A stretch of 64,000 nucleotides of DNA, from positions 341,697-405,696 of the forward strand of contig JAKPSI010000018.1 in assembly GCA_029555415.1 (NCBI GenBank). The letters are read 5' to 3'. This document shows positions 8,212-16,814 of the stretch, one piece after another. The stretch comes from Bacteroidota bacterium (GTDB taxonomy: Bacteria > Bacteroidota > Bacteroidia > Chitinophagales > Chitinophagaceae). The notes under the pieces were generated by a model. The model saw nothing but the letters and a program-made list of their open reading frames with translations. It did not search any database and was not told where the DNA came from. Both the position numbers and the translations under genes were made by a program. The first letter of the stretch is position 1. Each line of letters starts with the position of its first letter.

Positions 8212-10356
8212 TCACTTCAGCAGCTGGTAAACCAACAGACTGAATAGATAGGCGAGTCCCGTCATATAGAAAAGCTGTATCAGCGGCCATTTCCAGGATC
8301 TTGTTTCGCGCTTTACAACCGCCAATGTACTCATACATTGCATGGCGAATACATAGAATACGAGAAGTGAAAGTCCCGCTGCCAGCGTGAATACAGGAGT
8401 TCCGTCTTTTCTTTTGGCGTTGCGCATCTTCTCTTTCAGCAGCATTTCATTTCCGTTATCACCTACACTATATAAGGTAGCCATGGTTCCGACAAAAACT
8501 TCTCTAGCCGCAAACGAGGTCACCAGTGCAATACCGATCTTCCAATCGTAACCCAGGGGCGCAATAGCGGGTTCGATCGTTTTTCCGATACGGCCGGCAT
8601 AGGAATTCTCGAGCCTTGCCGTATGCATATCCCTGATGATCTGGACACTGTCGGCACCCGGTGCAGTCAGTTTTGCCTCATATGAAGAGGTGATCTTTTG
8701 CATGGAATTACCGGGACCGAAAGAACTAAGTGCCCAGAGCGCCAGGCTGATGACCATAATGATCTTACCTGCATCAAAAACAAAGATCTTTGCTTTGCTG
8801 ACCATGGTCTGGCCGATATTCTTCCAGCGCGGAGAACGGTAGGACGGAAGTTCCAGAATGAAAAAGCTCTTCTCTTGTATATGGATGAACCATTTTGCAA
8901 CAAAGGATACAATAAGTGCCATGACCAGACCCAGCAAGTATAATCCCATCATTACAAGACCCTGTAAGCTCAGCACACCCAGTACACGATGACCGGGTAT
9001 GACCAGACTTGTCAGCAATGCATAAACGGGCAGTCTGGCCGAACAGCTCATCAATGGAGTAATGAGGATCGTCAGCAGGCGTTCTTTCCGGTTTTCAATA
9101 TTCCGGGCGCTCATGATGGCGGGGACGGCACAGGCGAATCCACTGATCATGGGCATTACGCTTTTCCCGTTCAGGCCAACACTGCGCATGAGCCTGTCGG
9201 TCAGGAAGCTGATACGGGCCATGTACCCACTGTCTTCCAATAAAGTGATCAGTCCGAAAAGGATCATGATCTGGGGAACGAAAACAAGGATACCATTAAG
9301 TCCGGCCACCACGCCGTTGATCAGCAGGTCGGTCCAGCGGTTATCGGGCAGGTGGCTGGTCAGGAACTGAGTGACCTGCAGGAAACAGTAGTCGATCCCG
9401 TCCATCGGAAATTGAGCGAGCCAGAAAACGCTTTGGAATAAAAGGAAAAGAACGGTCAACAGGATCAGGTAGCCCCAGCGCCGGTGTAACAGAATATTGT
9501 CCAGACGTTCGGTGAACTGAGACTTTTGAAGCGGGCTGGGTTCTGTGACCGCCTTTTTCATGATCTCCTTGATGCGGCCATAGCGCTGCAGGATCTCTTC
9601 GGCTTGTGTTTTGGTAGGGTTGAAGTTGTTCCTGACTTCAATGGCTTCTATGGCCTCCTGTGTTTCCGCATCCAGTTCAAATTGCTCATGATTGATGAGA
9701 AAGTGAACGGATTTATAATCGCTGAAGCAGGGAAATAGTTTTTTAAAATCGCCGATCGGGTCGGGTGCCAGTGCGCCAGTATCTATGAAATCGGCCACTG
9801 TGGCTCTTCCAGCAGCTTCTGCTACATCCACGATCGCTTTTTTCAGTTCGGTGATGCCTTTGTTCTTCCTCGGATTCACTGCTACTACCGGTACACCTAA
9901 TTCCTGCTCAAGAATATCGGTATCAATTTTGATCCCTTTTTTGCGGGCCAGGTCCATCATCGTCAGCACAATGACGACGGGTTGTTTCAGGTCGATGATC
10001 TGGGTGCAGAATAGGAGATTCCTTTTCAGGTTGCTGGCATCGGCAACGGCCACGATCACATCTGCCTGAAGGTCTTTGTCCTGGTTGAGCAAGACCCGGT
10101 AGCTCACCCATTCGTCCAAACGTTTAGGGTAAAGGCTGTAGGTGCCGGGGAGATCGATCACATTCCCGACCAGCTTTTCAGTCAGGCGGGTCGAACCGGT
10201 TTTCTTATCCACGGTGACGCCCGGAAAGTTGCCGGTCTGCTGGTGTAAACCAGTCAGGCAATTGAACAGGGATGTCTTTCCGCTGTTGGGATTCCCTACC
10301 AGGGCGATATGAAGTTTGTTCAGGTCCAAAAAGAAGCCGATGTTGTTGAAAAGCAA
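8212..10356 (-). CDS. feoB: Ferrous iron transporter FeoB
   Basis: FeoB imports Fe(II) across the inner membrane. The N-terminal G domain shows G1 GNPNSGKT (residues 21-28), G2 around GNFPGVTV (42-49), G3 DLPG (68-71), and at the G4 position TMMD (132-135) instead of NxxD. Two Gate domains with many helices follow, including an ISGFACAVPAIM-type segment. The ATG at 10356 gives 714 residues; a TTG at 10329, just before DLNKLHIALVGN, is an attractive alternative because a -7-like element at 10365-10372 would place transcription start only a few bases from the ATG. The partner feoA lies about 4 kb away on the other strand. Confidence 0.95.
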   Translation of the reverse strand: MLFNNIGFFLDLNKLHIALVGNPNSGKTSLFNCLTGLHQQTGNFPGVTVDKKTGSTRLTEKLVGNVIDLPGTYSLYPKRLDEWVSYRVLLNQDKDLQADVIVAVADASNLKRNLLFCTQIIDLKQPVVIVLTMMDLARKKGIKIDTDILEQELGVPVVAVNPRKNKGITELKKAIVDVAEAAGRATVADFIDTGALAPDPIGDFKKLFPCFSDYKSVHFLINHEQFELDAETQEAIEAIEVRNNFNPTKTQAEEILQRYGRIKEIMKKAVTEPSPLQKSQFTERLDNILLHRRWGYLILLTVLFLLFQSVFWLAQFPMDGIDYCFLQVTQFLTSHLPDNRWTDLLINGVVAGLNGILVFVPQIMILFGLITLLEDSGYMARISFLTDRLMRSVGLNGKSVMPMISGFACAVPAIMSARNIENRKERLLTILITPLMSCSARLPVYALLTSLVIPGHRVLGVLSLQGLVMMGLYLLGLVMALIVSFVAKWFIHIQEKSFFILELPSYRSPRWKNIGQTMVSKAKIFVFDAGKIIMVISLALWALSSFGPGNSMQKITSSYEAKLTAPGADSVQIIRDMHTARLENSYAGRIGKTIEPAIAPLGYDWKIGIALVTSFAAREVFVGTMATLYSVGDNGNEMLLKEKMRNAKRKDGTPVFTLAAGLSLLVFYVFAMQCMSTLAVVKRETRSWKWPLIQLFYMTGLAYLFSLLVYQLLK

Positions 10357-10364
10357 CCGGTCAG

Positions 10365-10372
10365 CAAAAGTA
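10365..10372 (-). promoter_or_regulatory. Bacteroidota -7 promoter element for feoB
   Basis: On the minus strand the bases read TACTTTTG, fitting TAnnTTTG. No well-spaced -33 TTTG is seen. Its closeness to the feoB ATG supports the downstream TTG start at 10329. Confidence 0.4.
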
Positions 10373-10466
10373 GAAAGGCCGGAGCAAATGCTCTTACGAA
10401 ATACGATTTTTAAAAAAGCGGGTCCGGAATATGATCAACAGAAGACAAAGAAATGCCCTGCATCAA

Positions 10467-10474
10467 TACCTTTG
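10467..10474 (+). promoter_or_regulatory. -7 promoter element for the M28 peptidase gene
   Basis: TACCTTTG fits TAnnTTTG and ends 22 bp before the chosen ATG at 10497, a normal leader length. No convincing -33 element is visible. Its position argues against the upstream ATG at 10431. Confidence 0.45.
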
Positions 10475-10496
10475 CACGTATCTAACAAACACCCCC

Positions 10497-12161
10497 ATGT
10501 TTTCAAAAATCATTAATCGTCAGGCCGGATCCGTTCTGGTGGCGATCCTGCTTAGTGCCTGCGCTGCATCTCATAAAACAGATAAAACCGATGTTGGCAC
10601 CCTCAATAATCTGAAATCCCATATCGGCTATCTGGCTGATGATAAATTAGAGGGCCGCAGGACCGGAACAGAGGGAGAGCGTCTGGCCAAAGATTATATC
10701 GCTGAGCAATTCAGGGGGATCGGCCTTATTCCAAAAGGATCTGATGGATTTATTCAGGCGTTTCCGGTAAACGATGGTAAACAGATCAATCCGGGAAGCG
10801 TTTTCAGTATCAATAACCATGCGCTGGTGCCTGAAAAAGAGTATTTCCCTTTTCCGTACAGCCCGGATATCAAAATAGAATCGCTGCCTGCCGTATCCAT
10901 GCAGGAATGGGGTATGCCCTGGTTCGTTGACCTGAAGGATAAGCTGGAGGAGAATAAAACAAATCCGCATTTCGATCTGGCGACCGACCTGCATGACTAT
11001 GCGAAAACAGCAAAATCAAAAGGCGCTTCTGCAGTGATCTTTTATAATAGTGGCGCGGAAGATGACAAGCTGGTGTTTGACGCGAAAGACAAGCAGGAGA
11101 CAACGGTGATCCCTGAATTCTATCTGACAAAAGAAACAGCGAAGAAATATCTGTCAGACAAGACCGCTTCCATTTCCATTACCGTGCGTGCGGTGATCGG
11201 TGAAAAAAAGAGAGCGGGTCACAATGTGGTCGGGTATATAGATAATAACGCGGCCACAACGGTGATCCTGGGTGCACACTACGATCACCTCGGTTATGGA
11301 GAAGATGGCAACTCCATGCTGCGCACGGGAGAGCATCTGATTCACAATGGCGCCGATGATAATGCGAGTGGTACCGCGGCACTCATTGAACTGGCGCGCA
11401 AGCTGAAAAGCAGTCCTGCCAAAGGGAATAACTACCTGTTCATTGCCTTCTCGGGTGAAGAGCTGGGTTTATTCGGATCGAAATTCTATTCAGAGAATCC
11501 AACCATCGATCTGAAATCGGCCAACTATATGATCAATATGGACATGGTGGGACGCTTCAACGACAGCAGCCGTGCGATCACAGTAGGCGGCTATGGCACT
11601 TCCCCTACGTGGTCAGAAGTGATCACCAACAATGTTCCCAAGGCTTCTTTCAGTTATAAGATCGACAGCAGCGGAACGGGTCCGAGTGATCACACTTCAT
11701 TTTACAGGAAAGACATTCCGGTGCTTTTTTATTTCACCGGTTTACATACGGATTATCATAAGCCTACAGATGACGCGGACAAGATCAATTATCCCGGTGA
11801 GCTGATGATCGTGAACAGTATCGAGTCGATCATCAATAAGCTGAACACCCACCCAAAACTGGCTTTCCTGAAAACAAAGGAAACGCAGACATCCACTTCC
11901 GCCCGGAAGGGTGTAACGATGGGTATTGTCCCGGATTATACTTTCTCAGGAACGGGTGTCCGGGCGGATGGTGTTACAGATGGCCGGCCGGCCAAGGCAG
12001 CCGGGATCATGACCGGTGATATCATCCTTCAGCTGGGTGACTACCCGGTGAACAGCATGGAAGGCTATATGCAGGCTCTGGGTAATTTCAAAAAGGGGGA
12101 ATCAGCGAAGGTGAAACTGAAACGTGGGACCGAAACCCTTGAGCTTACCGTAACTTTCTAA
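10497..12161 (+). CDS. Lipoprotein M28-family aminopeptidase with C-terminal PDZ domain
   Basis: The start at ATG 10497 gives 554 residues with a lipoprotein signal (LLSAC, lipid-modified Cys22); the frame is open to 10431 but that misplaces the signal. The di-zinc M28 peptidase core shows H261 in HYDH, D287 in GADDN, the catalytic glutamates in SGEELG near 323, NMDMVGR, and a late zinc histidine in the THLDYH-like region LHTDYHKP. An insert before the core has protease-associated-domain character. A PDZ domain occupies roughly the last 90 residues (with GRPAKAAGIMTGDIILQLG). The family releases N-terminal amino acids; the likely site is the outer or inner membrane facing the periplasm. Confidence 0.92.
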   Translation: MFSKIINRQAGSVLVAILLSACAASHKTDKTDVGTLNNLKSHIGYLADDKLEGRRTGTEGERLAKDYIAEQFRGIGLIPKGSDGFIQAFPVNDGKQINPGSVFSINNHALVPEKEYFPFPYSPDIKIESLPAVSMQEWGMPWFVDLKDKLEENKTNPHFDLATDLHDYAKTAKSKGASAVIFYNSGAEDDKLVFDAKDKQETTVIPEFYLTKETAKKYLSDKTASISITVRAVIGEKKRAGHNVVGYIDNNAATTVILGAHYDHLGYGEDGNSMLRTGEHLIHNGADDNASGTAALIELARKLKSSPAKGNNYLFIAFSGEELGLFGSKFYSENPTIDLKSANYMINMDMVGRFNDSSRAITVGGYGTSPTWSEVITNNVPKASFSYKIDSSGTGPSDHTSFYRKDIPVLFYFTGLHTDYHKPTDDADKINYPGELMIVNSIESIINKLNTHPKLAFLKTKETQTSTSARKGVTMGIVPDYTFSGTGVRADGVTDGRPAKAAGIMTGDIILQLGDYPVNSMEGYMQALGNFKKGESAKVKLKRGTETLELTVTF

Positions 12162-12188
12162 TGCGTAAATTACAGTGAACACTGTTCT

Positions 12189-12638
12189 ATGGCGGATCGC
12201 GGCAATAAATTACTGCTGAACAATCAGGACCTCACGGATGATTTCTTTGAGGACACGCGACTGCTGGGCATCATGGCCCCCATCAAGGACTATCAGTTCT
12301 GCTGGCAGCTGAATAACAGCATGGGGCTTGATTTCCGGATCAATAATGAAATAGAGATACAGCTGAATAAAAAGAACCGAAAATATTTTTTTTCTGTTTT
12401 TGAATTTCTGGAGCCCACGGGTTCACTCGGCCACTATGTTTACAAGAATCAGTTCGACGGCGAGTATCTGTTGCCGGAATTCAAACACCTTGATTTTTTG
12501 TGGTTGATGAAAGGGGATATCGTACCCGATGACACATTCAATCAGGTGATCGCTTCCATCCGGTCCATCTCCGGTGTTCAGCTGGTCACTGAACTAACGA
12601 ATGAAAAGATCCGAAACAAAGAGCATCTTGTATTTTAA
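12189..12638 (+). CDS. IPExxxVDY-family protein
   Basis: This 149-residue soluble protein matches the small Bacteroidota family named for its IPExxxVDY motif; the local version is LPEFKHLDF near residues 96-104, followed by LWLMKG. The family is lineage-specific and has no established function. There is no signal peptide or membrane segment. It is followed after 11 bp by a pterin dehydratase gene on the same strand, and may be co-transcribed with it. The identification rests on recall of the family pattern. Confidence 0.75.
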   Translation: MADRGNKLLLNNQDLTDDFFEDTRLLGIMAPIKDYQFCWQLNNSMGLDFRINNEIEIQLNKKNRKYFFSVFEFLEPTGSLGHYVYKNQFDGEYLLPEFKHLDFLWLMKGDIVPDDTFNQVIASIRSISGVQLVTELTNEKIRNKEHLVF

Positions 12639-12649
12639 AATCAACTGAC

Positions 12650-12886
12650 ATGTGGGTAGAAAAAGAGAATTGCCTGTACCGCGAGTTCGTATTCAGGGAT
12701 TTCAGTGAGGCATTCGCTTTCATGACGCAAGTGGCGTTGTTAGCGGAGAAAGCAAACCACCACCCGCGGTGGACAAATGTTTGGAACAAAGTGGAGGTTT
12801 GGCTGAATACACATGACGCGGGTGATATCGTTACGGAAAAAGACCGGACGCTGGCTAAGGCGATCGATGCGCTGCAAAAAAAATGA
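12650..12886 (+). CDS. 4a-hydroxytetrahydrobiopterin dehydratase (PCD)
   Basis: At 78 residues this is a compact pterin-4a-carbinolamine dehydratase, which dehydrates 4a-hydroxytetrahydrobiopterin so that the cofactor of aromatic amino acid hydroxylases is recycled. The diagnostic block is ANHHPRWTNVWNKVEVWLNTHD in two parts: the catalytic histidine pair with PxW (residues 36-41) and the WNKVEVWL strand with THD. The family is normally about 95-110 residues, so this is a minimal version. Its last codon overlaps the start of the next gene by ATGA (12883). No phenylalanine hydroxylase gene is seen in the window. Confidence 0.88.
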   Translation: MWVEKENCLYREFVFRDFSEAFAFMTQVALLAEKANHHPRWTNVWNKVEVWLNTHDAGDIVTEKDRTLAKAIDALQKK

Positions 12887-13812
12887 ACGGCATGCCCATT
12901 GCATCCACGATATTGATGGTTCGCCCGGCCGCCTTCGGTTTTAACGAAGAAACGGCGGAGAATAATCATTTCCAGGAAGACCCCGGCAATGCGGATGTAC
13001 ATGTGAATGCTTTACTGGAATTCGATACCATGGTCAGCACATTGCGTGCGGCAGGAATTGAAATTCTTGTAGCGGATGATACACAAATGCCGGCAAAGCC
13101 TTCCGCGATCTTCCCCAATAACTGGTTAAGTACTTCACCTGAAGGCATCGTATCTGTTTTTCCGATGTATGCGGCCAACCGGAGAGCGGAAAAAAGAGAT
13201 GATATCCTACAATTACTGGTACAATACTTTGAAGTCAGGGATGTGCAGGACTGGAGCGAGTTTGAAGCCGAGGGAAAGTTCCTGGAAGGAACCGGGAGTA
13301 TGGTCATCGATCATGATAACAAGCTGATCTATGCAGCGGTTTCTGACCGGACCAGTTTATCGGTACTGGAAAAATATGCGGCAGCCGGTGGTTTTCAGGC
13401 GATCGTATTTCTGGCAACAGATAGTAGCGGCATGCCGGTATATCACACCAATGTTGTGATGACACTGGGGGATAAATTCTGTGTTTTGTGTGAAGAGTCA
13501 ATTGAAGAGGAGTGGGAACTCATAGCTGTCAGGCAGTTACTGGAAAGTACCGGCCATAGCATTATCCCCATCACACGTGAACAAATGCATGCCTTCGCCG
13601 GAAATATGCTTTTACTCCGGAATGATGCGGGTCAGCATATTCTGGTGATGAGCGCTACGGCGCACGATTCGTTGAGTAAACAACAATTGACCGCGCTGTC
13701 TTCTTATGCCCGTATCATACCGGTTGCGGTGCCAACCATCGAAAAGACGGAAGGGGGTAGTGTGCGCTGTATGATGGCAGAGATCTTTTTAAAGAAACGG
13801 GTCCTGGCATAA
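12883..13812 (+). CDS. ctlX: Arginine deiminase-superfamily hydrolase, CtlX-like
   Basis: This 309-residue cytoplasmic protein has the guanidino-modifying enzyme fold: FPNNWLST near residue 78, GTGSMVIDH near 138, YHTNVVM near 188, and a C-terminal GGSVRCMMAEIFL that holds the nucleophilic cysteine. These match the group named citrulline utilisation hydrolase CtlX, described from Francisella, and other dimethylargininase-like proteins. Substrate choice among citrulline, arginine derivatives or methylarginine cannot be settled from sequence. It is translationally coupled to the pterin dehydratase gene and ends at a hairpin terminator. Confidence 0.8.
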   Translation: MNGMPIASTILMVRPAAFGFNEETAENNHFQEDPGNADVHVNALLEFDTMVSTLRAAGIEILVADDTQMPAKPSAIFPNNWLSTSPEGIVSVFPMYAANRRAEKRDDILQLLVQYFEVRDVQDWSEFEAEGKFLEGTGSMVIDHDNKLIYAAVSDRTSLSVLEKYAAAGGFQAIVFLATDSSGMPVYHTNVVMTLGDKFCVLCEESIEEEWELIAVRQLLESTGHSIIPITREQMHAFAGNMLLLRNDAGQHILVMSATAHDSLSKQQLTALSSYARIIPVAVPTIEKTEGGSVRCMMAEIFLKKRVLA

Positions 13813-13815
13813 AAA

Positions 13816-13834
13816 AAGCCCTCCCGGGCTTCTT
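13816..13834 (+). terminator. Hairpin terminator between convergent genes
   Basis: A six-base-pair stem AAGCCC / GGGCTT closes a TCCC loop (13816-13831). It is flanked on the left by a run of seven A and on the right by TCTTAAAAAG, so it could end transcripts from both sides. It sits 3 bp after the CtlX-like gene and about 20 bp from the end of the convergent gene. Confidence 0.7.
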
Positions 13835-13852
13835 AAAAAGTGACTTCTCCTT

Positions 13853-14659
13853 TTAATTCATCTGCACTTCGAACAGGGTTCCTTTCCTGTCGACCATATA
13901 TAATTTACCGCCTTCCTGGAAAAGAACGGTCGCTCTGCCGAATTGCGTATTGTCTATTTGCTTTCTGGTACCGTCATTCAGATCGGTAACATAAAAACCT
14001 TCATCTGAGTCGACGGAATAAAGCTTACCATTGAGGATGGCACCTGCTTTCTCACGTTTCCAGTCTTTTGTTTTACCGATCCTCCTCCACACTCCTGTAG
14101 AAAGGTTGATGTCATATAAAGAGCCGTCGCCGATGAGGCTGAGCAGCAGGGTGTCTCCTTTGATCAGGGTGCCGACGTTATAGAAATCATCTTTCCCGAT
14201 CTTTCTGTTCAGTTTCTTATTGACCGTGGGGAAAAAATAGAGCCCGCCGTTCTCAATTCCATAACATGTATGTCTGACCGTGAAGACCCTGTCCATGGTG
14301 GACCAGGTTTCCGGAGCAGCCATTTTTACCCATGCACCAGTGGCGGGATCGGTGGAGGACATCCCTCCGTCATTATCGATCACATAGATGCGTCCCTGAT
14401 TCTCAAAAAAGAATCGATAGCTATTGAACGTGGTGTTGCCAAGGCGTGTTTGTTCACCGGTAGCCAGATCGGTCTTGTTAATGGCCGAAAATTCGTCAAG
14501 TGTATACAGATACCCACCGAAGGGTAAAGCGCAGCATCCGAATGAAGTGCGGAGGAATACACCTTCTTTACCCAGTTGTTTCAGGGTTACTGTTTGCGCG
14601 TCCAGCTTCCCGATGAGCAGGAATGCAAGGATCAGTGTTGCGATGATCTTGTGTTTCAT
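13853..14659 (-). CDS. Secreted repeat protein, probable beta-propeller, function unknown
   Basis: From ATG 14659 the protein is 268 residues with a signal peptide (residues 1-20, ending KLDAQ); the frame extends to 14722 without improving it. The mature part contains about five irregular repeats of roughly 45 residues in which a GxLYxxD strand is followed by a TG or DGT turn and a xxIG strand (for example GKLYSVDSDEGFYVTDL and GKLYMVDRKGTLFEV). This resembles Kelch- or WD-like propellers used for binding rather than catalysis. I do not recognise a named family. A YceI gene lies upstream on the same strand. Confidence 0.7.
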   Translation of the reverse strand: MKHKIIATLILAFLLIGKLDAQTVTLKQLGKEGVFLRTSFGCCALPFGGYLYTLDEFSAINKTDLATGEQTRLGNTTFNSYRFFFENQGRIYVIDNDGGMSSTDPATGAWVKMAAPETWSTMDRVFTVRHTCYGIENGGLYFFPTVNKKLNRKIGKDDFYNVGTLIKGDTLLLSLIGDGSLYDINLSTGVWRRIGKTKDWKREKAGAILNGKLYSVDSDEGFYVTDLNDGTRKQIDNTQFGRATVLFQEGGKLYMVDRKGTLFEVQMN

Positions 14660-14740
14660 AATGTGGCTAAGGTAATAAACAATTGCTTTTTGAGATATGA
14701 TGCTTGTCGTCCTGCAGTGCAATGGGCAAAACAGCCTGTA

Positions 14741-15286
14741 TCATTTACTCACATTGATGTCCAGGATCACTTTCAGGTTGTCAGAAAGGGAGAAACTATT
14801 TCCCCCGACACCGAAATCGCGCCTGTTCAGTTCAAATTCACCTTTGAAATCAAAGCCGGTAGTCGTTTTTATGGCACTGAACCCGAATTCCACCGGTTTG
14901 GTCACGCCTTTGATGGTCAGGTTGCCATACATATAGTACCTGTCGGGAATGGTGCTGGTAGTGACGCGGGTGCTGGTAAAAGTCAGGAAAGGGAATTGGG
15001 CTACATCGAAAAACTCAGCTTTGCGGAGATGGTTTTCCATGGCCCTGTTATCCGTATCCACAGAGGCAGACTTAACGGTAACAGAAAAATGGCAGGAAGA
15101 AAGATTAGCCGGGTTGAAAGTGACAGATCCCTGTAATCCGCTGAAATCACCGCCCACTTTAACTCCGAAGTTCTTAATAACAAAATGCACTTTGCTGCCT
15201 GCGTCCGTTGGGGTAAAGGTTTGAGCAATGGCGGAGTGCAAAGAGAAGCTGAAGAAAGTGATCAGAAAATATTTTAAGCTATACAT
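14741..15286 (-). CDS. YceI-family periplasmic lipid-binding protein
   Basis: This 181-residue protein opens with a signal peptide (about residues 1-21, ending AIAQ) and continues as a YceI lipocalin-like barrel. Typical features are SKVHFVIKNFGVKVGGDF, VDTDNRAMENHLRKAEFFD with the usual NxxRDxHL-like pattern, and a closing VILDINVS strand. YceI proteins bind polyisoprenoid or similar lipids in the periplasm; the ligand here is unknown. It is one of three consecutive exported proteins on this strand, but gaps of about 70-80 bp mean a single operon is not certain. Confidence 0.9.
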   Translation of the reverse strand: MYSLKYFLITFFSFSLHSAIAQTFTPTDAGSKVHFVIKNFGVKVGGDFSGLQGSVTFNPANLSSCHFSVTVKSASVDTDNRAMENHLRKAEFFDVAQFPFLTFTSTRVTTSTIPDRYYMYGNLTIKGVTKPVEFGFSAIKTTTGFDFKGEFELNRRDFGVGGNSFSLSDNLKVILDINVSK

Positions 15287-15354
15287 AATACCTGGTTCCG
15301 CAACGATCGGTAAACGGTTCTGTGAAGTTAGACCACAACTGACTGGTATTTGCT

Positions 15355-16128
15355 TTACTTCTGCTTTTGAATCGTTAAAAAGACCTGGGCATATCTCTTG
15401 CCGAGTTCGCGCTGACCTGCTGCATTAAAATGAACCTTGTCGCCGTTATCCTTCAGATCTGCAGTAGTTACAACTGCGGTCTGTGGATCAGATTCCGGAA
15501 AGTCTCTGATCATGGTATTGATCTTGTTCCATGCATCCTGGGTTTCGGAATAGGAGCCAAGTTCTCCTAAAAGGATGGGGGTGTTGGGATCGCCTGTGAT
15601 ACCCCTGAACATGCGGAACAGGTTTGTAAGCCGCTGATGGAAGAACGGAGTGTCTTTATCGTTGGCATCGCTTTCTCCCTGGTGCCAGAGAATCCCTTTA
15701 ATGGTACCGTATTGCTTAGCCCATTCCGCTTTCTCCCTGAAATTAGAAAGCAGATGAACGCCGCGGTAAAGTGAGTCGCCGGTCCACTGCCGGAGTGAGC
15801 TGCCCCCGATGGCGGTAGGTACAATGAGGAGCTGAACGGAATCCGGAATATGTTTCAATAATTCAAAAGCGAAAGACATCCCGCAATCGAGTCCGGTTCG
15901 TGTGGGTTCATAAAAATGCAGGGGTTCCTTTGCACGGGTCAGCTGGCCGGCTGCATTGATCGTGAAGATGCGTTCAGAGCTGATGGTGTCCTGTGGCTCT
16001 ATGATCCCGCGGCCGGCCATGTTGGATTGGCCTGCGAGGAGGAAGACCCAGGTGTTGGGTTTAACCGGTGGTTGCGCAAATGCTGTAGTTGACAGGATCA
16101 CAATGCAAATGAAAAACGTAAACTTCAT
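15355..16128 (-). CDS. SGNH-hydrolase carbohydrate esterase (sialate O-acetylesterase-like)
   Basis: Starting at ATG 16128, the protein is 257 residues with a signal peptide (residues 1-18, ending TAFAQ). The nucleophile block LLAGQSNMAGRG and the catalytic WHQGESDA are hallmarks of the sialate O-acetylesterase/CE6 group, with the final Asp-His pair in DKVHFNAAGQ. Members remove acetyl groups from sialic acids or from xylan; no glycoside hydrolase cluster is nearby to say which. An upstream ATG at 16176 would overlap the response-regulator gene and lacks a signal. It follows that gene on the same strand. Confidence 0.87.
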   Translation of the reverse strand: MKFTFFICIVILSTTAFAQPPVKPNTWVFLLAGQSNMAGRGIIEPQDTISSERIFTINAAGQLTRAKEPLHFYEPTRTGLDCGMSFAFELLKHIPDSVQLLIVPTAIGGSSLRQWTGDSLYRGVHLLSNFREKAEWAKQYGTIKGILWHQGESDANDKDTPFFHQRLTNLFRMFRGITGDPNTPILLGELGSYSETQDAWNKINTMIRDFPESDPQTAVVTTADLKDNGDKVHFNAAGQRELGKRYAQVFLTIQKQK

Positions 16129-16172
16129 TCCCTGAAATTTCAGTTTATTTTGACAACATCCCAATAAATTCT

Positions 16173-16814
16173 TCAAAGCGTTACAAAACCTCTTCGAAGG
16201 GCCTCCAGGCAGAGCCCAACACGACTTTGAACATGAAATTTTTGGAATAAAGATTCCCGGTACCCGTCAATAGTACGCTCACTCAGGTTCATTTCAGCCG
16301 CGATCTGCTTGTAAGTTAGTTCGCTGCAGGCAAAGGACAGGAATTGTGTTTCCTTTACTGTCAGAATAACATCCTGTTTTTCTTCCGCTTTCATGAGGAG
16401 ACGGCGGAAGTTAACATTGCTCGCATCTGCGTTATAATATCCTTTGAGCCGGATCTCTTTCAGGGCTTTTTCCAACTCAGTCGGGTGGGTGTCTTTCAGT
16501 AGATAGGCGCAACATCCGGCTTTGAACATATCGATGATCGCCTTATCGTCGTCCTTCATTGAAAGCGCTATCAGTTTGATGCCCGGATGGGTGGCTGATA
16601 GCCACTTTGTTGTTTCAACGCCGTCCATCAGGGGCATATTCACATCCAGTAACATCAGGTCAGGAATAGTTTTTTGATGAGCCAATTTGTGCTGCAGGTC
16701 CTTTCCGTTTAACGCTTCAACTACAACTTCGTATTCCCCAAAACTCTCAAGCATCAAACCAAGGGATTTCAAAAAGAGCTGGTGATCATCGGCGAGTCCG
16801 ATCGGAATTTTCAT
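16173..16814 (-). CDS. NarL/FixJ-type response regulator
   Basis: The 213-residue protein combines a receiver domain and a LuxR-type helix-turn-helix. Acidic residues D9/D10, phosphoacceptor D57 (LLDVNMP), switch residue S85 and K107 (LLKD) are all in place. The DNA-binding part (about 150-213) has the SELTYKQIAAEMNLSERTIDGYRESL recognition region. Its start overlaps the end of the histidine kinase gene (ATGA at 16811-16814), so the two form a two-component pair. Target promoters are unknown; the divergent islet at 19047-21324 is a reasonable candidate. Confidence 0.93.
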   Translation of the reverse strand: MKIPIGLADDHQLFLKSLGLMLESFGEYEVVVEALNGKDLQHKLAHQKTIPDLMLLDVNMPLMDGVETTKWLSATHPGIKLIALSMKDDDKAIIDMFKAGCCAYLLKDTHPTELEKALKEIRLKGYYNADASNVNFRRLLMKAEEKQDVILTVKETQFLSFACSELTYKQIAAEMNLSERTIDGYRESLFQKFHVQSRVGLCLEALRRGFVTL

